Below, in pieces: positions 52,739 to 63,886 of a stretch of DNA of 64,000 bases. Under the pieces are notes generated by a model that worked only from the letters and a program-made list of their open reading frames with translations, ran no database searches and was not told the DNA's origin. Made by a program: the position numbers and the translations under genes. The stretch comes from Scolanthus callimorphus (lineage: Eukaryota; Cnidaria; Anthozoa; Actiniaria; Edwardsiidae). The number at the start of each line of letters is the position of its first letter. Position 1 is the first letter of the stretch. The stretch is taken from NCBI GenBank assembly GCA_033964015.1, contig CM066912.1, forward strand, positions 8,706,371 through 8,770,370, written 5' to 3'.

Positions 52739-54820
52739 GGTCCTAAAAAAGAATGTTTGTGCAGCACAACTTATCACACTCGAGCGAAGATGTTTTTTGC
52801 TCCGGTATGTCAGCAAGTAAAATGTCTTTTTTGTCCCATGTTATGTACTGTATACAGAATGTGTTCATCTGGTGCATTTATTGTTTGCATTAAATTATCA
52901 CATGTACAGTATGTTACTCTTTCGTGTTGGCGTTTATTGGAGAATATACATTCAATAATGTTTTTTCTAAGGTGCAACTCAAAGACACGATGATGGTCAA
53001 CAAGGATTCTAATGCTGCTCAAATCTCTATGGCCTTTTCTTCGAGATAAACCGCTGCATCTTGGACAAACTGAGGTGAGAAACATATTGAATATGCGTAT
53101 ATGTTGTAGGAAATGAAAAAAACTCCAGATCCCCTTTGCAAAGCTAGTTGGCAAGCGGGTCGGCTAATGATAAAGGCGATTTGTCGACAACAGGCATGTC
53201 GACAAAAGGGAAATTTTTCTTACTTATTATTCTCTTAAAACAAATGGCAAAAAGGAAAAAAATCACAACGGACATAAATAAAATATGATTTTCTTCTGGA
53301 GCCATTTCCATTTAGCGCGTGCTTTGCAAAGCAAGGTAGTGTGGTGTACGTTTGTTCTAACATGAATGAAAATTATTCTCAGTTCAAAGCTATCGAATTA
53401 GAATTATCACTGCAAATAACTGTAACCAAGATGTAACAGAACCATTTCGGTCTGGATGTCTATGGTGCTTTCGGCTGTACGAACTGAGTTCTTTTTTAGT
53501 TTCTGTGGGAGACTTAAACATCGCGGCTTTGTGCCTCGCTTAAGAAATCGCTTAATTGGAACTTAGCTCAAGGCGACACTTTTCCAACAAAAACATGCAC
53601 ACTGGTGAGATTTTCTCCTTCTGTTCAGTTTTGTGAACTTCGTTTTTTCGGCTCCAACATTCTCTGTGTTTAGTATAGATTTCGAAAGTTTTATACCAAG
53701 CTCGAAAAGGCAACGTGCCAAAACCTTTAAATGGGATATATTGTCTACTATAATATTCGGGATTCTGTGGAAGAGATAAAATGGCGCCTTTGCGAACTCG
53801 ATCTTCTCGCTTACGAAAACGGTTGAATTAGATCTTCTGTCGATTTTATCATTTTCGAATAAAATGTACCCTATAACACAGTTCCCAAGTTTGCAAGAAA
53901 ATGGCGTGGTTTTGAAGTTCCGTGGTGCAACCGTTTTTCCAAGTTTCTGTGCCAACAGTTTGACCTTGACCCCGCCCACATCACGTGTTATATATAAGTT
54001 GCGCGCAACCATTCTCCAAAACAACATCCTGGCGAAAAGAAACTGTTCCTGAATGCATAGGTGAAGTGAAGAAAACTAAACTCCGTGCAAATCGCAACCG
54101 CTTTATATCGGAGAGAGTGAGACAAGTGTAGCTACCGAACCATTGCACACAAGTGCAATATGTCGAAATCATCTGGAAATCATTTGGAGCTCGAGCGAGT
54201 TACACTTCAAAAAGACAACGGCGCGGCTGTCCTGGTCTGAAAAGATGGACGAAAGCCAAACCTAGCGGTCAGAGAAAAGAGACTGTTCATGCGTCGAGAA
54301 AATCAACGACTATACGTTCACGTTCACATCTTCTCGACGCATGAACAGAAGCAACGGGTTTGCAAGGGACTGTTAGGCGACGAACTGTTTCAAGGTATCT
54401 GAACAATTCTGGCTATCGGTTTTTGCAGGCAGCTAATAAAGGGGCCATTGAATGAGGGCGACAAATTGAAGAGACTCCAGTATCCGAAAAAATGGCACGT
54501 GTTCTCAAGACTTATCCAGACTTTTCCACAGAGCATGTGTCATTTTATTTAGACGGGGTTTCCTTCGTCCACAAATTTAATCCTCTTAATGAAGCACAGA
54601 GGCCCAAAGCACGTGTGTGGCGCAAGAAGGGGAAAGATCTAAACATTACTTCCAGGGGGTCCAAAGACTTGGCTGGATGCCGCATAATTCTCTGCGAACC
54701 TTACAAAAAAAATGCACGGACCATTCTTTGCAAGATTTATACGGAAAAATTTCAATCTAACTTTCGCAAAAGTGGGATTGAAAGCAGATGGACAGAGGTT
54801 GTTCGTAATGGATAATGATC
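52739..54820 (+). repeat. 2.1-kb direct repeat, copy A
   Basis: Nearly identical to 56535-58614, from 'gtcctaaaaaagaatgtttg' to 'gttcgtaatggataatgatc'. Contains an exon-like stretch (52975-53090), the Tc1-like leader and a Tc1 transposase pseudogene. Confidence 0.85.
54050..54820 (+). pseudogene. Tc1-like transposase, copy 2
   Basis: Same protein as copy 1 but more broken. The N-terminal part contains an inverted duplication (54284-54347). The catalytic part (54492-54815) has FYLDGVSFVHKFNPLNEAQR, followed by an A-run frameshift. It is cut after 'gataatgatc' by the LINE fragment at 54821. Confidence 0.7.
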
Positions 54821-54908
54821 CATCAAGACTTGCGCGCATGTGTGCAAAGAGTGCAGACGTGTTCTAATGCGCTCCGCTAAAATAGGCTCTTCGTATCGAA
54901 TTTAGAAA

Positions 54909-55675
54909 TGTTTTCGAATCCGTTAAAAAGAAAAAAGGAAGGGAGCTCGTCATCTGCTCAGGAGGAGGAAGCTCCTCCGTCTCCTTCTAGTTTCACTGAA
55001 ATTTTTGTAAAGTATCAACGAGAAGCTCGACCACGTGAGTGACTCCATTACTGTGCTTAGAGAAGATTTTGCAAAGTTACGCTCGGAGAATGCTTCGTTG
55101 TCAGAATCCCTGCAATATCTACACTCAACTCTTAAGGAGTACGAAGTGAAAGCTATAGAGCAAGCTGGCACCATTGAAGATTTACACGCACGTGTAGAAA
55201 ACCAGGAGAGGGAAATAATGGCGCTCAAAGCAAAAGCCATCTATGCCGAGGCTTATTCCAGAAGGAGCAATATAAAAGTGTTCGGTATTCCGGAAGAAGA
55301 GAATGAAAAGCCAGTGACTACTGAGAGGAAGCTGCTGGCTTTCTTGGTGAACGATTTAAAATTGCTACCAGAACGGGTTGAGCAAATACGCTTCGAGCGC
55401 GTCCACCGCCTAGGAAAAGCCAACTCTTCAAGGGAGAAGCCACGAGCAATCATTGCCAGGTTCTTGTGGTTCAAGGATACAAAATGGGTGTTTAGCAATG
55501 TCTAGAGCTTAAAAAATACTGGAATTGCTTTCAGCGACGACTTCCCTAAGGAAATCAACAACGTAAGAAAAGCCCTCTACCCAATTTACAAGCGAGCGAA
55601 AATAGAGAAGAAAGTGGCAAAGTTCATTGTCGACAAGCTGTATATTGATAATGTGCTATACGAGGGCCCGAGGCG
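54909..55675 (+). pseudogene. LINE ORF1 (coiled coil plus RRM)
   Basis: Starts MFSNPLKRKKEGSSSSAQEE. One break near 55035 leads to a coiled coil (ITVLREDFAKLRSENASLSE), an RRM-like RRSNIKVFGIPEEENEK, RIRFE-type RFERVHRLGKANSS and IIARFLWFKDTKWV. After a stop at 55503 comes a C-terminal FSDDFPKEINNVRKALYPIY. Same architecture as the ORF1 at 20381-21189 but a different family. Confidence 0.75.
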
Positions 55676-55924
55676 GCGAGGCCATACATTGTAGCTACTG
55701 TAGAAGGGGATGGTTGAGAGAAAGCTAAGTAGACCATTGGAAATAGCTCCATGGTAGCACTAACGAGCACTTCTATGTAATTTGCGCAATCTCTGGAAAT
55801 TAATGTGTTAGGTATAAATATTCTTTTCTCTCTACCCAAAGAAGGTGAAACATTTCAATGCAAGCTTATTTTTTTAATGCAAATAGCCTATGCGCTGTAA
55901 CTACATGCGTTTCTTTTGCATGCA

Positions 55925-56247
55925 AACTGCCAGGTTACTGCGGTTTTCATAATTCTGCGAACTCTCGCTAACGATTTCCAGCCGTCAAACCGCTTTCTGG
56001 CTTCCGTCAATCAAACTCCCGAGTCTTTTCGTTGTTACTCTGTGCTTTTTGATTGGCCAGCTCGTAACGTTGCTGTCGCGGCAGGAAACCATTTTAGCAC
56101 TGCTTAGGCGCTGGCCAATCAAAAAGCACAAAGAGTAACGACGAAAAGACTCGGGAGTTTGATTGACGGAAGCCAGAAGGCGGTTTTACGGTTGGAAATC
56201 AATAGCGAGAGTTCGCAGAATTACGAAAACCGCAGTAAACGGCAGTT
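55925..56247. repeat. Long foldback element
   Basis: Arms 55925-56060 and 56111-56247 (about 136 bases, roughly 90 percent matching by eye) around a 50-base loop. Arm landmarks are 'gaactctcgctaacgatttc', 'caatcaaactcccgagtctt' and 'tgctttttgattggccag'. Confidence 0.85.
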
Positions 56248-56346
56248 CTCAGGGTCGTACCAACGCTTGGACCCTGGAGTTAGTTAAATGTGTATGTATG
56301 TTTGTGTTTGGGGGCAGACTTTATATTTTTTTGATTAATTCTAAGC

Positions 56347-56534
56347 ATGTCCTTTAATATATCGTGTTGTTCTTTTAATGTAAGAGGCATTAATATGTCC
56401 CGTAAAAGAAAGCAGATGTTTCAATGGCTCCATTCTAAAAAAATTGACATCGTGTTTTTGCAGGAAACTTACTGCTCAGTCAAGCTTGAAAATGCCTGGC
56501 AAAGAGAATGGGGTGAGGAATGTTACGATTCACG
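56347..56534 (+). pseudogene. LINE ORF2 start (APE endonuclease)
   Basis: Reads MSFNISCCSFNVRGINMSRK, then QWLHSKKIDIVFLQETYCS, the first two blocks of an L1-type endonuclease (N in FNVRGI, E in QET). It is cut at 56534 by the repeat junction. Confidence 0.8.
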
Positions 56535-58614
56535 TCCTAAAAAAGAATGTTTGTGCAGCACAACTTATCACACTCGAGCGAAGATGTTTTTTGCTCCGGT
56601 ATGTCAGCCAGTAAAATGTCTTTTTTGTCCCATGTTATGTACTGTATACACAATGTGTTCATCTGGTGCATTTATTGTTTGCATTAAATTATCACATGTA
56701 CAGTATGTTACTCTTTCGTGTTGGCGTTTATTGGAGAATATACATTCAATAATTTTTCTTTTTCTAAGGTGCAACTCAAAGACACGATGATGGTCAACAA
56801 GGATTCTAATGCTGCTCAAATCTCTATGGCCTTTTCTTCGAGATAAACCGCTGCATCTTGGACAAACTGAGGTGAGAAACATATTGAATATGCGTATATG
56901 TTGTAGGAAATGAAAAAAACTCCAGATCCCCTTTGCAAAGCTAGTTGGCAAGCGGGTCAGCTAATGATAAAGGCGATTTGTCGACAACAGGCATGTCGAC
57001 AAAAGGGAAATTTTTCTTACTTATTATTCTCTTAAAACAAATGGCAAAAAGGAAAAAAATCACAACGGACATAAATAGAATATGATTTGCTTCTGGAGCC
57101 ATTTCCATTTAGCGCGTGCTTTGCAAAGCAAGGTAGTGTGGTGTACGTTTGTTCTAACATGAATGAAAATTATTCTCAGTTCAAAGCTTTCGAATTAGAA
57201 TTATCACTGCAAATAACTGTAACCAAGATGTAACAGAACCATTTCGGTCTGGATGTCTATGGTGCTTTGGGCTGTACGAACTGAGTTCTTTTTTAGTTTC
57301 TGTGGGAGACTCAAACATCGCGGCTTTGTGCCTCGCTTAAGAAATCGCTTAATTGGAACTTAGCTCAAGGCGACACTTTTCCAACAAAAACATGCACACT
57401 GGTGAGATTTTCTCCTTCTGTTCAGTTTTGTGATTCCGTTTTTTCGGCTCCAACATTCTCTGTGTTTAGTATAGATTTCGAAAGTTTTATACCAAGCTCG
57501 AAAAGGCAACGCGCCAAAACCTTTAAATGGGATATATTGTCTACTATAATATTCGGGATTCTGTGGAAGAGATAAAATGGCGCCTTTGCGAACTCGATCT
57601 TCTCGCTTACGAAAACGCTTGAATTAGATCTTCTGTCGATTTTATCATTTTCGAATAAAATGTACCCTATAACACAGTTCCCCAAGTTTGCAAGAAAATG
57701 GCGTGGTTTTGAAGTTCCGTGGTGCAACCGTTTTTCCAATTTTCCGTGCCAACAGTTTGACCTTGACCCCGCCCACATCACGTGTTATATATAAGTTGCG
57801 CGCAACCATTCTCCAAAACAACATCCTGGCGAAAAGAAACTGTTCCTGAATGCATAGGTGAAGTGAAGAAAACTAAACTCCGTGCAAATCGCAACCGCTT
57901 TATATCGGAGAGAGTGAGACAAGTGTAGCTACCGAACTATTGCACACAAGTGCAATATGTCGAAATCATCTGGAAATCATTTGGAGCTCGAGCGAGTTAC
58001 ACTTCAAAAAGACAACGGCGCGGCTGTCCTGGTCTGAAAAGATGGACGAAAGCCAAACCTAGCGGACAGAGAAAAGAGACTGTTCATGCGTCGAGAAAAT
58101 CAACGACTATACGTTCACGTTCACATTTTCTCGACGCATGAACAGAAGCAACGGGTTTGCAAGGGACTGTTAGGCGACGAACTGTTTCAAGGTATCTGAA
58201 CAATTCTGGCTATCGGTTTTTGCAGGCAGCTAATAAAGGGGCCATTGAATGAGGGCGACAAATTGAAGAGACTCCAGTATCCGAAAAAATGGCACGTGTT
58301 CTCAAGACTTATCCAGACTTTTCCACAGAGCATGTGTCATTTTATTTAGACGGGGTTTCCTTCGTCCACAAATTTAACCCTCTTAATGAAGCACAGAGGC
58401 CCAAAGCACGTGTGTGGCGCAAGAAGGGGAAAGGTCTAAACATTACTTCCAGGGGGTCCAAAGACTTGGCTGGATGCAGCATAATTCTCTGCCAACCTTA
58501 CAAAATGCACGGACCATTCTTTGCAGGATTTATACGGAAAAATTTCAATCTAACTTTCGCAAAAGTGGGATTGAAAGCAGATGGACAGAGGTTGTTCGTA
58601 ATGGATAATGATCA
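56535..58614 (+). repeat. 2.1-kb direct repeat, copy A'
   Basis: Second copy of 52739-54820. Beyond 58614 it continues uninterrupted into the rest of the Tc1-like unit, so it retains the original context. Confidence 0.85.
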
Positions 58615-58690
58615 ATCACAAACGAGTAAATTAGCGTTGTCTGCATAAAGGCAAGTCAAAATTACGCCACGCTTCAAGTCCTTACTAAAA
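57840..58690 (+). pseudogene. Tc1-like transposase, copy 3
   Basis: Catalytic part 58289-58648 with FYLDGVSFVHKFNPLNEAQR and RLFVMDNDQSQTSKLALSA, then a stop. It shares the inverted duplication (58081-58144) with copy 2. The terminal DDE region is missing as in copy 1, so this deletion predates the duplications. Confidence 0.75.
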
Positions 58691-59246
58691 AGTAACAACA
58701 ATAATCGTGTCTGTTTTCACGTTTGTTACAATTTATATGAAAACTAGTTTTTTACACGACTGATGTAAATCCGCGTTTAAATAAATTGTTTGTATTGTAT
58801 GTATGTATTTTAGCATTGCATTTCACCTTTGCTATGCCTTTTATATACACGAGATAAAGCACGATTAAAAGTTAAAATAACTAACAATGTACCCCGCCCC
58901 CAACAAACTATACCGGGCAATATTCATTAATGATAAATTTTTAATATTTGTAAACCGTCAATTTGTGGCATTATTCTATTTGTAATAGGGTTGTAGCACT
59001 TTCTGACCCCCATTTCCTAATATTTGTTCTTTTTTGGTATAAAAAAAAGCGAGGGAGCGTGCCCTCCTTATCCCGGCCCATAAAGGGGGCTACTGCCCTG
59101 TGTAATATAGCAAAGATGAGGCGAAACTATTCAAGAATTTCAGCTTTTGACGTACGACTGATATACAAAACGGAATAAAATCTGCATTGTGACCTGAGAA
59201 AATCACTGTCGAATTTTGCTTTTTTATAACCCGACTTACTCAATTG

Positions 59247-59574
59247 CAGAACCGAAGATGCTTTTTCATCTATGTCGTGATGCAGTAGTTGAAGCTTTAG
59301 GGGAAGAGAAGTGTAGGGAGGCAGACATTTCCTTTTGCCTTTCACAAACGGTTTTAACAAACTCTTAATCGGTGGAGGTTGGCCACGGCAGAAGGAAGTC
59401 TCCATGGAACCTCCCGATGATAACGACGACACCTTATCGTTTGAAACTGTGTCGACTGATTCAGAGGATCTTACCCTGGATCAGCAGCCCGACTTCATAG
59501 ATGTTCCAGCTGCTAACATTCTACCCACTCGGCCATCTGTCATCATGGTCCCAGTAGTTTCTTGCAAGGTAAAT
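59247..59574 (+). pseudogene. Conserved internal exon, copy 2
   Basis: Longer version of 51007-51294, including the acidic EPPDDNDDTLSFETVSTDSE segment missing there. One deletion ('ttttaacaaactc') breaks the frame. Donor site GTAAAT is conserved. Confidence 0.55.
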
Positions 59575-59699
59575 AACGAGACAACATAAACTCATATATT
59601 CGCATATTTATATTCTGATGGGTTTGATGAACCATTCATTTCCATGACGACGTCATGAATTCCAGGACTCGACCAAAGTTAATTCAGAGGCATACCTGG

Positions 59700-61128
59700 C
59701 CCCGGTTGTTCAAAAGCCGATTAACTTTAACCCAGAGTTAGGATTTAGCCCTGGGTTATCTTCTCTAATCCAGGATTAACTAACTCGGGGTTAAGATGCT
59801 GTTTCTTGAAAGAAGGTTAAGTTAAAATTAATCCTGGGTTAGCTAAACCAGAGTTAACTCAATTTAACTCAAGATTAACCCGGTAAATCCAGTTTTACCG
59901 CCCAAAAAAAACTAGAAAAAAACACCTGCTCGTGCTGAATCGTTTTTCGCAGTGATCATTTCATCTTAGATATTTTGCACAAACAAAGTAGTTTTTTCGA
60001 AAGCCTGGCAATAAGACTTGCGCTGAATGAAGAAGTATTCCTTTTCGAAAACATGATAAATAATTTAGGAAGCCTAGCCTTTTCATTATTGTCGTTTAGA
60101 TTTCCTAGCAAATGCCTTCTTTTAATTAAGGCAAAGTCCATTTCGTTCTTTAGTAAGCTTAAATCGACTGCTTCAGTGAAGAAAAAGAGACGAAAAGCTC
60201 ACATTTTGTTTTGTTGCCGTATGCTGCCACAACACCAATTAAAATCATGTCGAAATCTCAACTTTGTTTGCAAAAAAATCGACTGATTTTATTCATACAA
60301 AACTTATCATAACTGATTCTCGACTTACGATCTGCAAGAGGACCTCTGTTTTCATGTAGTTTGCCTTGGCTTTTGAGTTTCCAACCCGCCAACTTGTTTT
60401 ACAGACAGAAGATCCTTCTTCGCCACTTTTTTGGTACGAGAAATGCTGGCAAAACATAGCTAAATATTTATAGTTGTCACCACCAGTTGAAGCTACAGTT
60501 CCCCTCTTATCTTTTCTGCTGGGCGAAAGATAAACCAATAAAAAGAAAAGCTATAATGTGTGTGGATTTCTTTAGGAACACTGCCAGTTTCCAAACTGCA
60601 ATCGTTTTGTGAGAGAATCACGTGGTACTTTGGATTCATGTCATTCTAAATTCGGAAGTGTCACGCAAGGGTATTATAATAGTTTGTTTTTGTTAATAGA
60701 GTAACGTTATAGATCTTGCGATCGGCTGCAGATGACTTCGAAAGACTAATTGTTTTTTAAAGTTTTTTCCCGGCCACAGTTATATAATTCTCCACGCACT
60801 CTTCAAGTTTAAATGATTTGCAAGCTTTCAAAACAAAACAACTTATTTCATTACACTCGATAGCTTGAGGTCAGACCCAAAAAACCTCGGCAAACATGTA
60901 TAAATACATTTTCAATAATAATTAATGGCACAATAGTCACGTTGTCCTCTTTTCTAGTGTCATTCTAGTGTTTTATTCTACCGCTGATAGCCCAGTTAAA
61001 CCTGGATTAGCGATTTAAACCACGGATTAAAGTTAAACCACTTTCTAGCAACACCTCTAGCGCGCGTGCTCAAATTTAATCCTGGATAAAACCCGGATTA
61101 AATTTAATCGGCTTTGAACAACCGGGGC
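59700..61128. mobile_element. 1.43-kb TIR element, duplication CCTGG
   Basis: Ends CCCCGGTTGTTCAAAAGCCG and, inverted, CGGCTTTGAACAACCGGGG. CCTGG is duplicated at 59695-59699 and 61129-61133, and the empty site is at 51423-51427. The subterminal regions are full of TTAACCC.GG.TTAA-type repeats. An internal ORF (59975-60286) shows no family. No transposase. Confidence 0.8.
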
Positions 61129-61133
61129 CTGGT

Positions 61134-61820
61134 CTCGAAGGGAGAGCCCTAAATCAAGAAGTCAGACGAGGCACAAATACAAGCAACAGAAAACAATAAA
61201 TGCAATAAAGACGACCCAGGACAAAAAAAAATTACGTCGGTGATTACAAGTGACCATAGTAAACTAGCAAACAAAAGCATGACTACAATCTTTCGAATCT
61301 TGTATTTTTTTCATGGAACTTATTGAAAGGGCTTACAAATAAATAAAGAACTAGAAAACAACTTGGAATATTCACATCCTTTTTCCTCTTATATCATGAA
61401 ATTAGTCAATCAACAGACAACAGCTCAGCCGTACGCGAAATATCCTATACAGGCATTGTGCGAACGGGCACTGGCTAAATCTATATATTCTTAAAATATT
61501 TTTGAAATGTCTGTGCATAGACATGCCTATTCACACCTGTTCTATTTTTTTTGCTTGGCATTTGTTGTTGAGTAGAATTGCATTGGTGAGTGAGAAATAG
61601 TTTTAAATTAATTGAAACCATTTGTTGGTTTTAGTTAAACCTATTGGGAAGCAATATAGAGTCGTACACGTAGGACGGTTTCTCAGTCAATCCGCCAGAA
61701 AGGATAGACATGTTTACCTCTTCTTTTCATGATACTGTAATCGTACATTTCCTTTGCTGAAATTAGTTAAATTGCATGCATTTAGTGATTAAAGCAATTG
61801 TTTTATTACTTGATTTTTAG
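61134..61820. other. Intron-like spacer, second copy
   Basis: Matches 51427-51960, then 'gatagacatgtttacctctt' and 'attgcatgcatttagtgatt', the latter as at about 41186. No gene. Confidence 0.45.
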
Positions 61821-62570
61821 GGATGTGCCTGTCCAAAGGTGCCAATAGGTGAAGCTTGTCCTGAGTGTTTTATGAAGAGCAAGGCTAATATTGGAAGGTA
61901 CTGTAAGTCATGCAAGGTTTAAAATTAAAAACCCCGTACTGCAATATGGTTGCTCTGGACTCAATTTAAATCATCAGAGCAATTATTATTGGCTACCTCT
62001 GTCAATGCAGAAAGAACGGAGGTTGCTGACCCGCTTGTTACATGTGATAAAATCAATTTTAAAGTTCACATAAAAAAGGTTTTATTGTAAACAGTGCAAT
62101 GTGCAGTACAGTATATATAATGGCTGTATCAATGAAACATGGAGTGCACCTTCCAGAAAGGGCATAATTGTGCAAACTGATGATTAAACGTGAACTTATG
62201 TTCAACTTGTAAATGTTGTGGTTGACCTTATTGTGTGTAATGTGAAGTAATATGAAACTAGAAGTAAATATAACATATAATTTTATATTGAACCTTATCT
62301 TGAATGAAAATGAACATGAAACCAAAAAAAAAATTTCTATCAACCAAAATGTGACTTAAATTGTACATTGTATGTGTTTGTTGTTATATTTATTCTCAAT
62401 GGCTTTCTAGTTTGCCCATTTGAGGCCCTTATTTTGTATTTATTTAAATCTGTTTTTTCACATTTGTCTGAAATCTCATCAGGTGGAAGGGGTAAAGGGA
62501 TGATTTAGTCTTTCTTCTTGATTAAGACCTAAGCAGCACCAACATCTGCTGTCTGCATTGCGAGCTCCGT
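61821..62570 (+). repeat. Cys-rich exon and flank, copy 3 (best), with CACTA empty site
   Basis: After 'ttgatttttag' the frame reads CACPKVPIGEACPECFMKSK, then a donor GTACTGTAAG. The flank repeats that of 41311-41820 and leads to 'gagctccgtaatacagagca', the uninterrupted target of the CACTA element. Confidence 0.6.
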
Positions 62571-62574
62571 AATA

Positions 62575-62768
62575 CAGAGCAGCTGCTGCTCTCCCTTGAC
62601 GTCATTGCTGATGAAATTGGCTCCCTAAAAGAGTGCAATGCAGTTCTGGTTGATTATGGTCCAAACAGTATGAAAAGGAAGGATCGAATAATTGTTAAAC
62701 CAAAGGGTAATAATCCAGATGCCAGGGTTGAGAGGAAGGACTTGCAAGTAAAATCCTTCGGAGGTTAG
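62575..62768 (+). pseudogene. Conserved exon-like ORF, copy 3 (longest)
   Basis: Reads LLLSLDVIADEIGSLKECNA, then NSMKRKDRIIVKPKGNNPDA and RVERKDLQVKSFGG, stop. See 46273-46470. Confidence 0.5.
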
Positions 62769-63033
62769 AAATTATTAAAAATCCATGCAAAATCATAGGG
62801 AATCTGAACCCACTGTATGCTTACATGTCTGTACAGTATGCGGTCAATAAGGTCCAAAAAAAGAATGTTTGTGCAGCACAATAATCACATGCGAGCGAAG
62901 ATGTCTTTTTTGTCCCTGTACATGTTATGTACTGTATACAGAATATGTTCATCTGGTGCGTTATTGTTTGCATTAAATTATTACATGTACAGTATGTTAC
63001 TCTTTCGTTATTCAATAATGTTTATTTACAAAG

Positions 63034-63186
63034 GTGCAACTCAAAGGCGATCTGTCGACAATAGGCATGTCATAGTCCATGAGTCCTTGCCTCCGCCAAA
63101 GCTCGAGGCCCTTTCCAGACCTGCCAAACAGCAGCTGAAAGCTACCTGCTTCATCAGATTACTTTTACTGAGGAAATGGTCCAGGT
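63034..63186 (+). pseudogene. Exon-like stretch before a GTAAAG donor
   Basis: Reads RRSVDNRHVIVHESLPPPKL, then EALSRPAKQQLKATCFIRLL and ends at 'GGTCCAG|gtaaag'. Its upstream part corresponds to the 'aaggtgcaactcaaa' acceptor region at 52972 and 56768. Unrecognised. Confidence 0.4.
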
Positions 63187-63601
63187 AAAGGATGAGTGTT
63201 GCTTACTTGTTATACATTTGTACAGTGCAGTTCAGTGATGGCTGTATCTTAGCTGGTTTATTGTTTCATTACTATTTTAAATATTTTAAAATATTTTTTA
63301 TATGTTTTTTCTTTTTAACAGGTACAATTATTGTATACTCTTATATATTTCATGTTTTAACTATTTAGATACTATACATGTTAGTTTTTATATATAAAAC
63401 TATTGTAAAGCGCTTTGGATCAGTAAGAGAAAAGCGTTATAAAAATTACCTTATTATTGTTATTTGTTTATCCGGACAAAGGCTCTTTCTTACTGGGATA
63501 CAGTAACTACAATCGTGGTCAAAATGATCGGGACGGCTTTGTGATTTGGATATTATTACCGATGAACATGTAGGGAAACACCAGTAGTATATAGTCGGGA
63601 T
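63187..63601. other. AT-rich flank with LINE-like tail words
   Basis: 'ttgtaaagcgctttggatca' and 'aagcgttataaaaattacct' are typical of a 3' tail shared by some retroposons (small-number TTATTATTGTTATT end at 63450). No gene. Confidence 0.4.
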
Positions 63602-63826
63602 ATGGCCAGCAATTTATGGCCAGCACTTATGGCCAGCACTTATGGCCAGCACTTATGGCCAGCACTTATGGCCAGCACTTATGGCCAGCACTTATGGCCA
63701 GCACTTATGGCCAGCACTTATGGCCAGCACTTATGGCCAGCACTTATGGCCAGCACTTATGGCCAGCACTTATGGCCAGCACTTATGGCCAGCACTTATG
63801 GCCAGCAGGTTTATGGCCAGCAATTT
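63602..63826. repeat. 13-bp minisatellite (ATGGCCAGCACTT)n
   Basis: Fifteen units start every 13 bases from 63616 to 63798, almost perfect. Variant units ATGGCCAGCAATTT flank them at 63602 and 63813, and the last internal unit ends GGTTT. It contains the TGGCCA palindrome in each unit. Confidence 0.95.
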
Positions 63827-63829
63827 ATC

Positions 63830-63838
63830 TATAAAAGC
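63830..63838 (+). promoter_or_regulatory. TATA box downstream of the minisatellite
   Basis: CTATAAAAG lies about 50 bases before the ATG at 63887, a normal distance for a TATA-driven animal promoter. Confidence 0.5.
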
Positions 63839-63886
63839 TGTTGTGTGAGCGATGTGAGGTATTCAGTTGGTAGAGGTTATAGAGTA

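Larger units (their letters stand above)
54821..56534 (+). mobile_element. 3'-truncated L1-type LINE fragment
   Basis: Contains ORF1 and the first about 60 codons of ORF2, then stops exactly where the repeat at 56535 begins. Loss of the 3' end is unusual, since LINE copies are normally 5'-truncated. A foldback element (55925-56247) lies between the two ORFs. Confidence 0.75.

Noticed and set aside
59975..60286. 103-codon ORF in the 59700 element
   Set aside because: No transposase motif and low-complexity composition; cannot be supported as a gene.
63602..63826. Regularly spaced short repeats as a CRISPR array
   Set aside because: Units are contiguous with no unique spacers, and the genome is eukaryotic.
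63616..63848. Two overlapping ORFs translating as MASTYGQHLWPAL repeats
   Set aside because: They are forced open by the 13-bp minisatellite (39-base coding period) and do not represent a protein gene.
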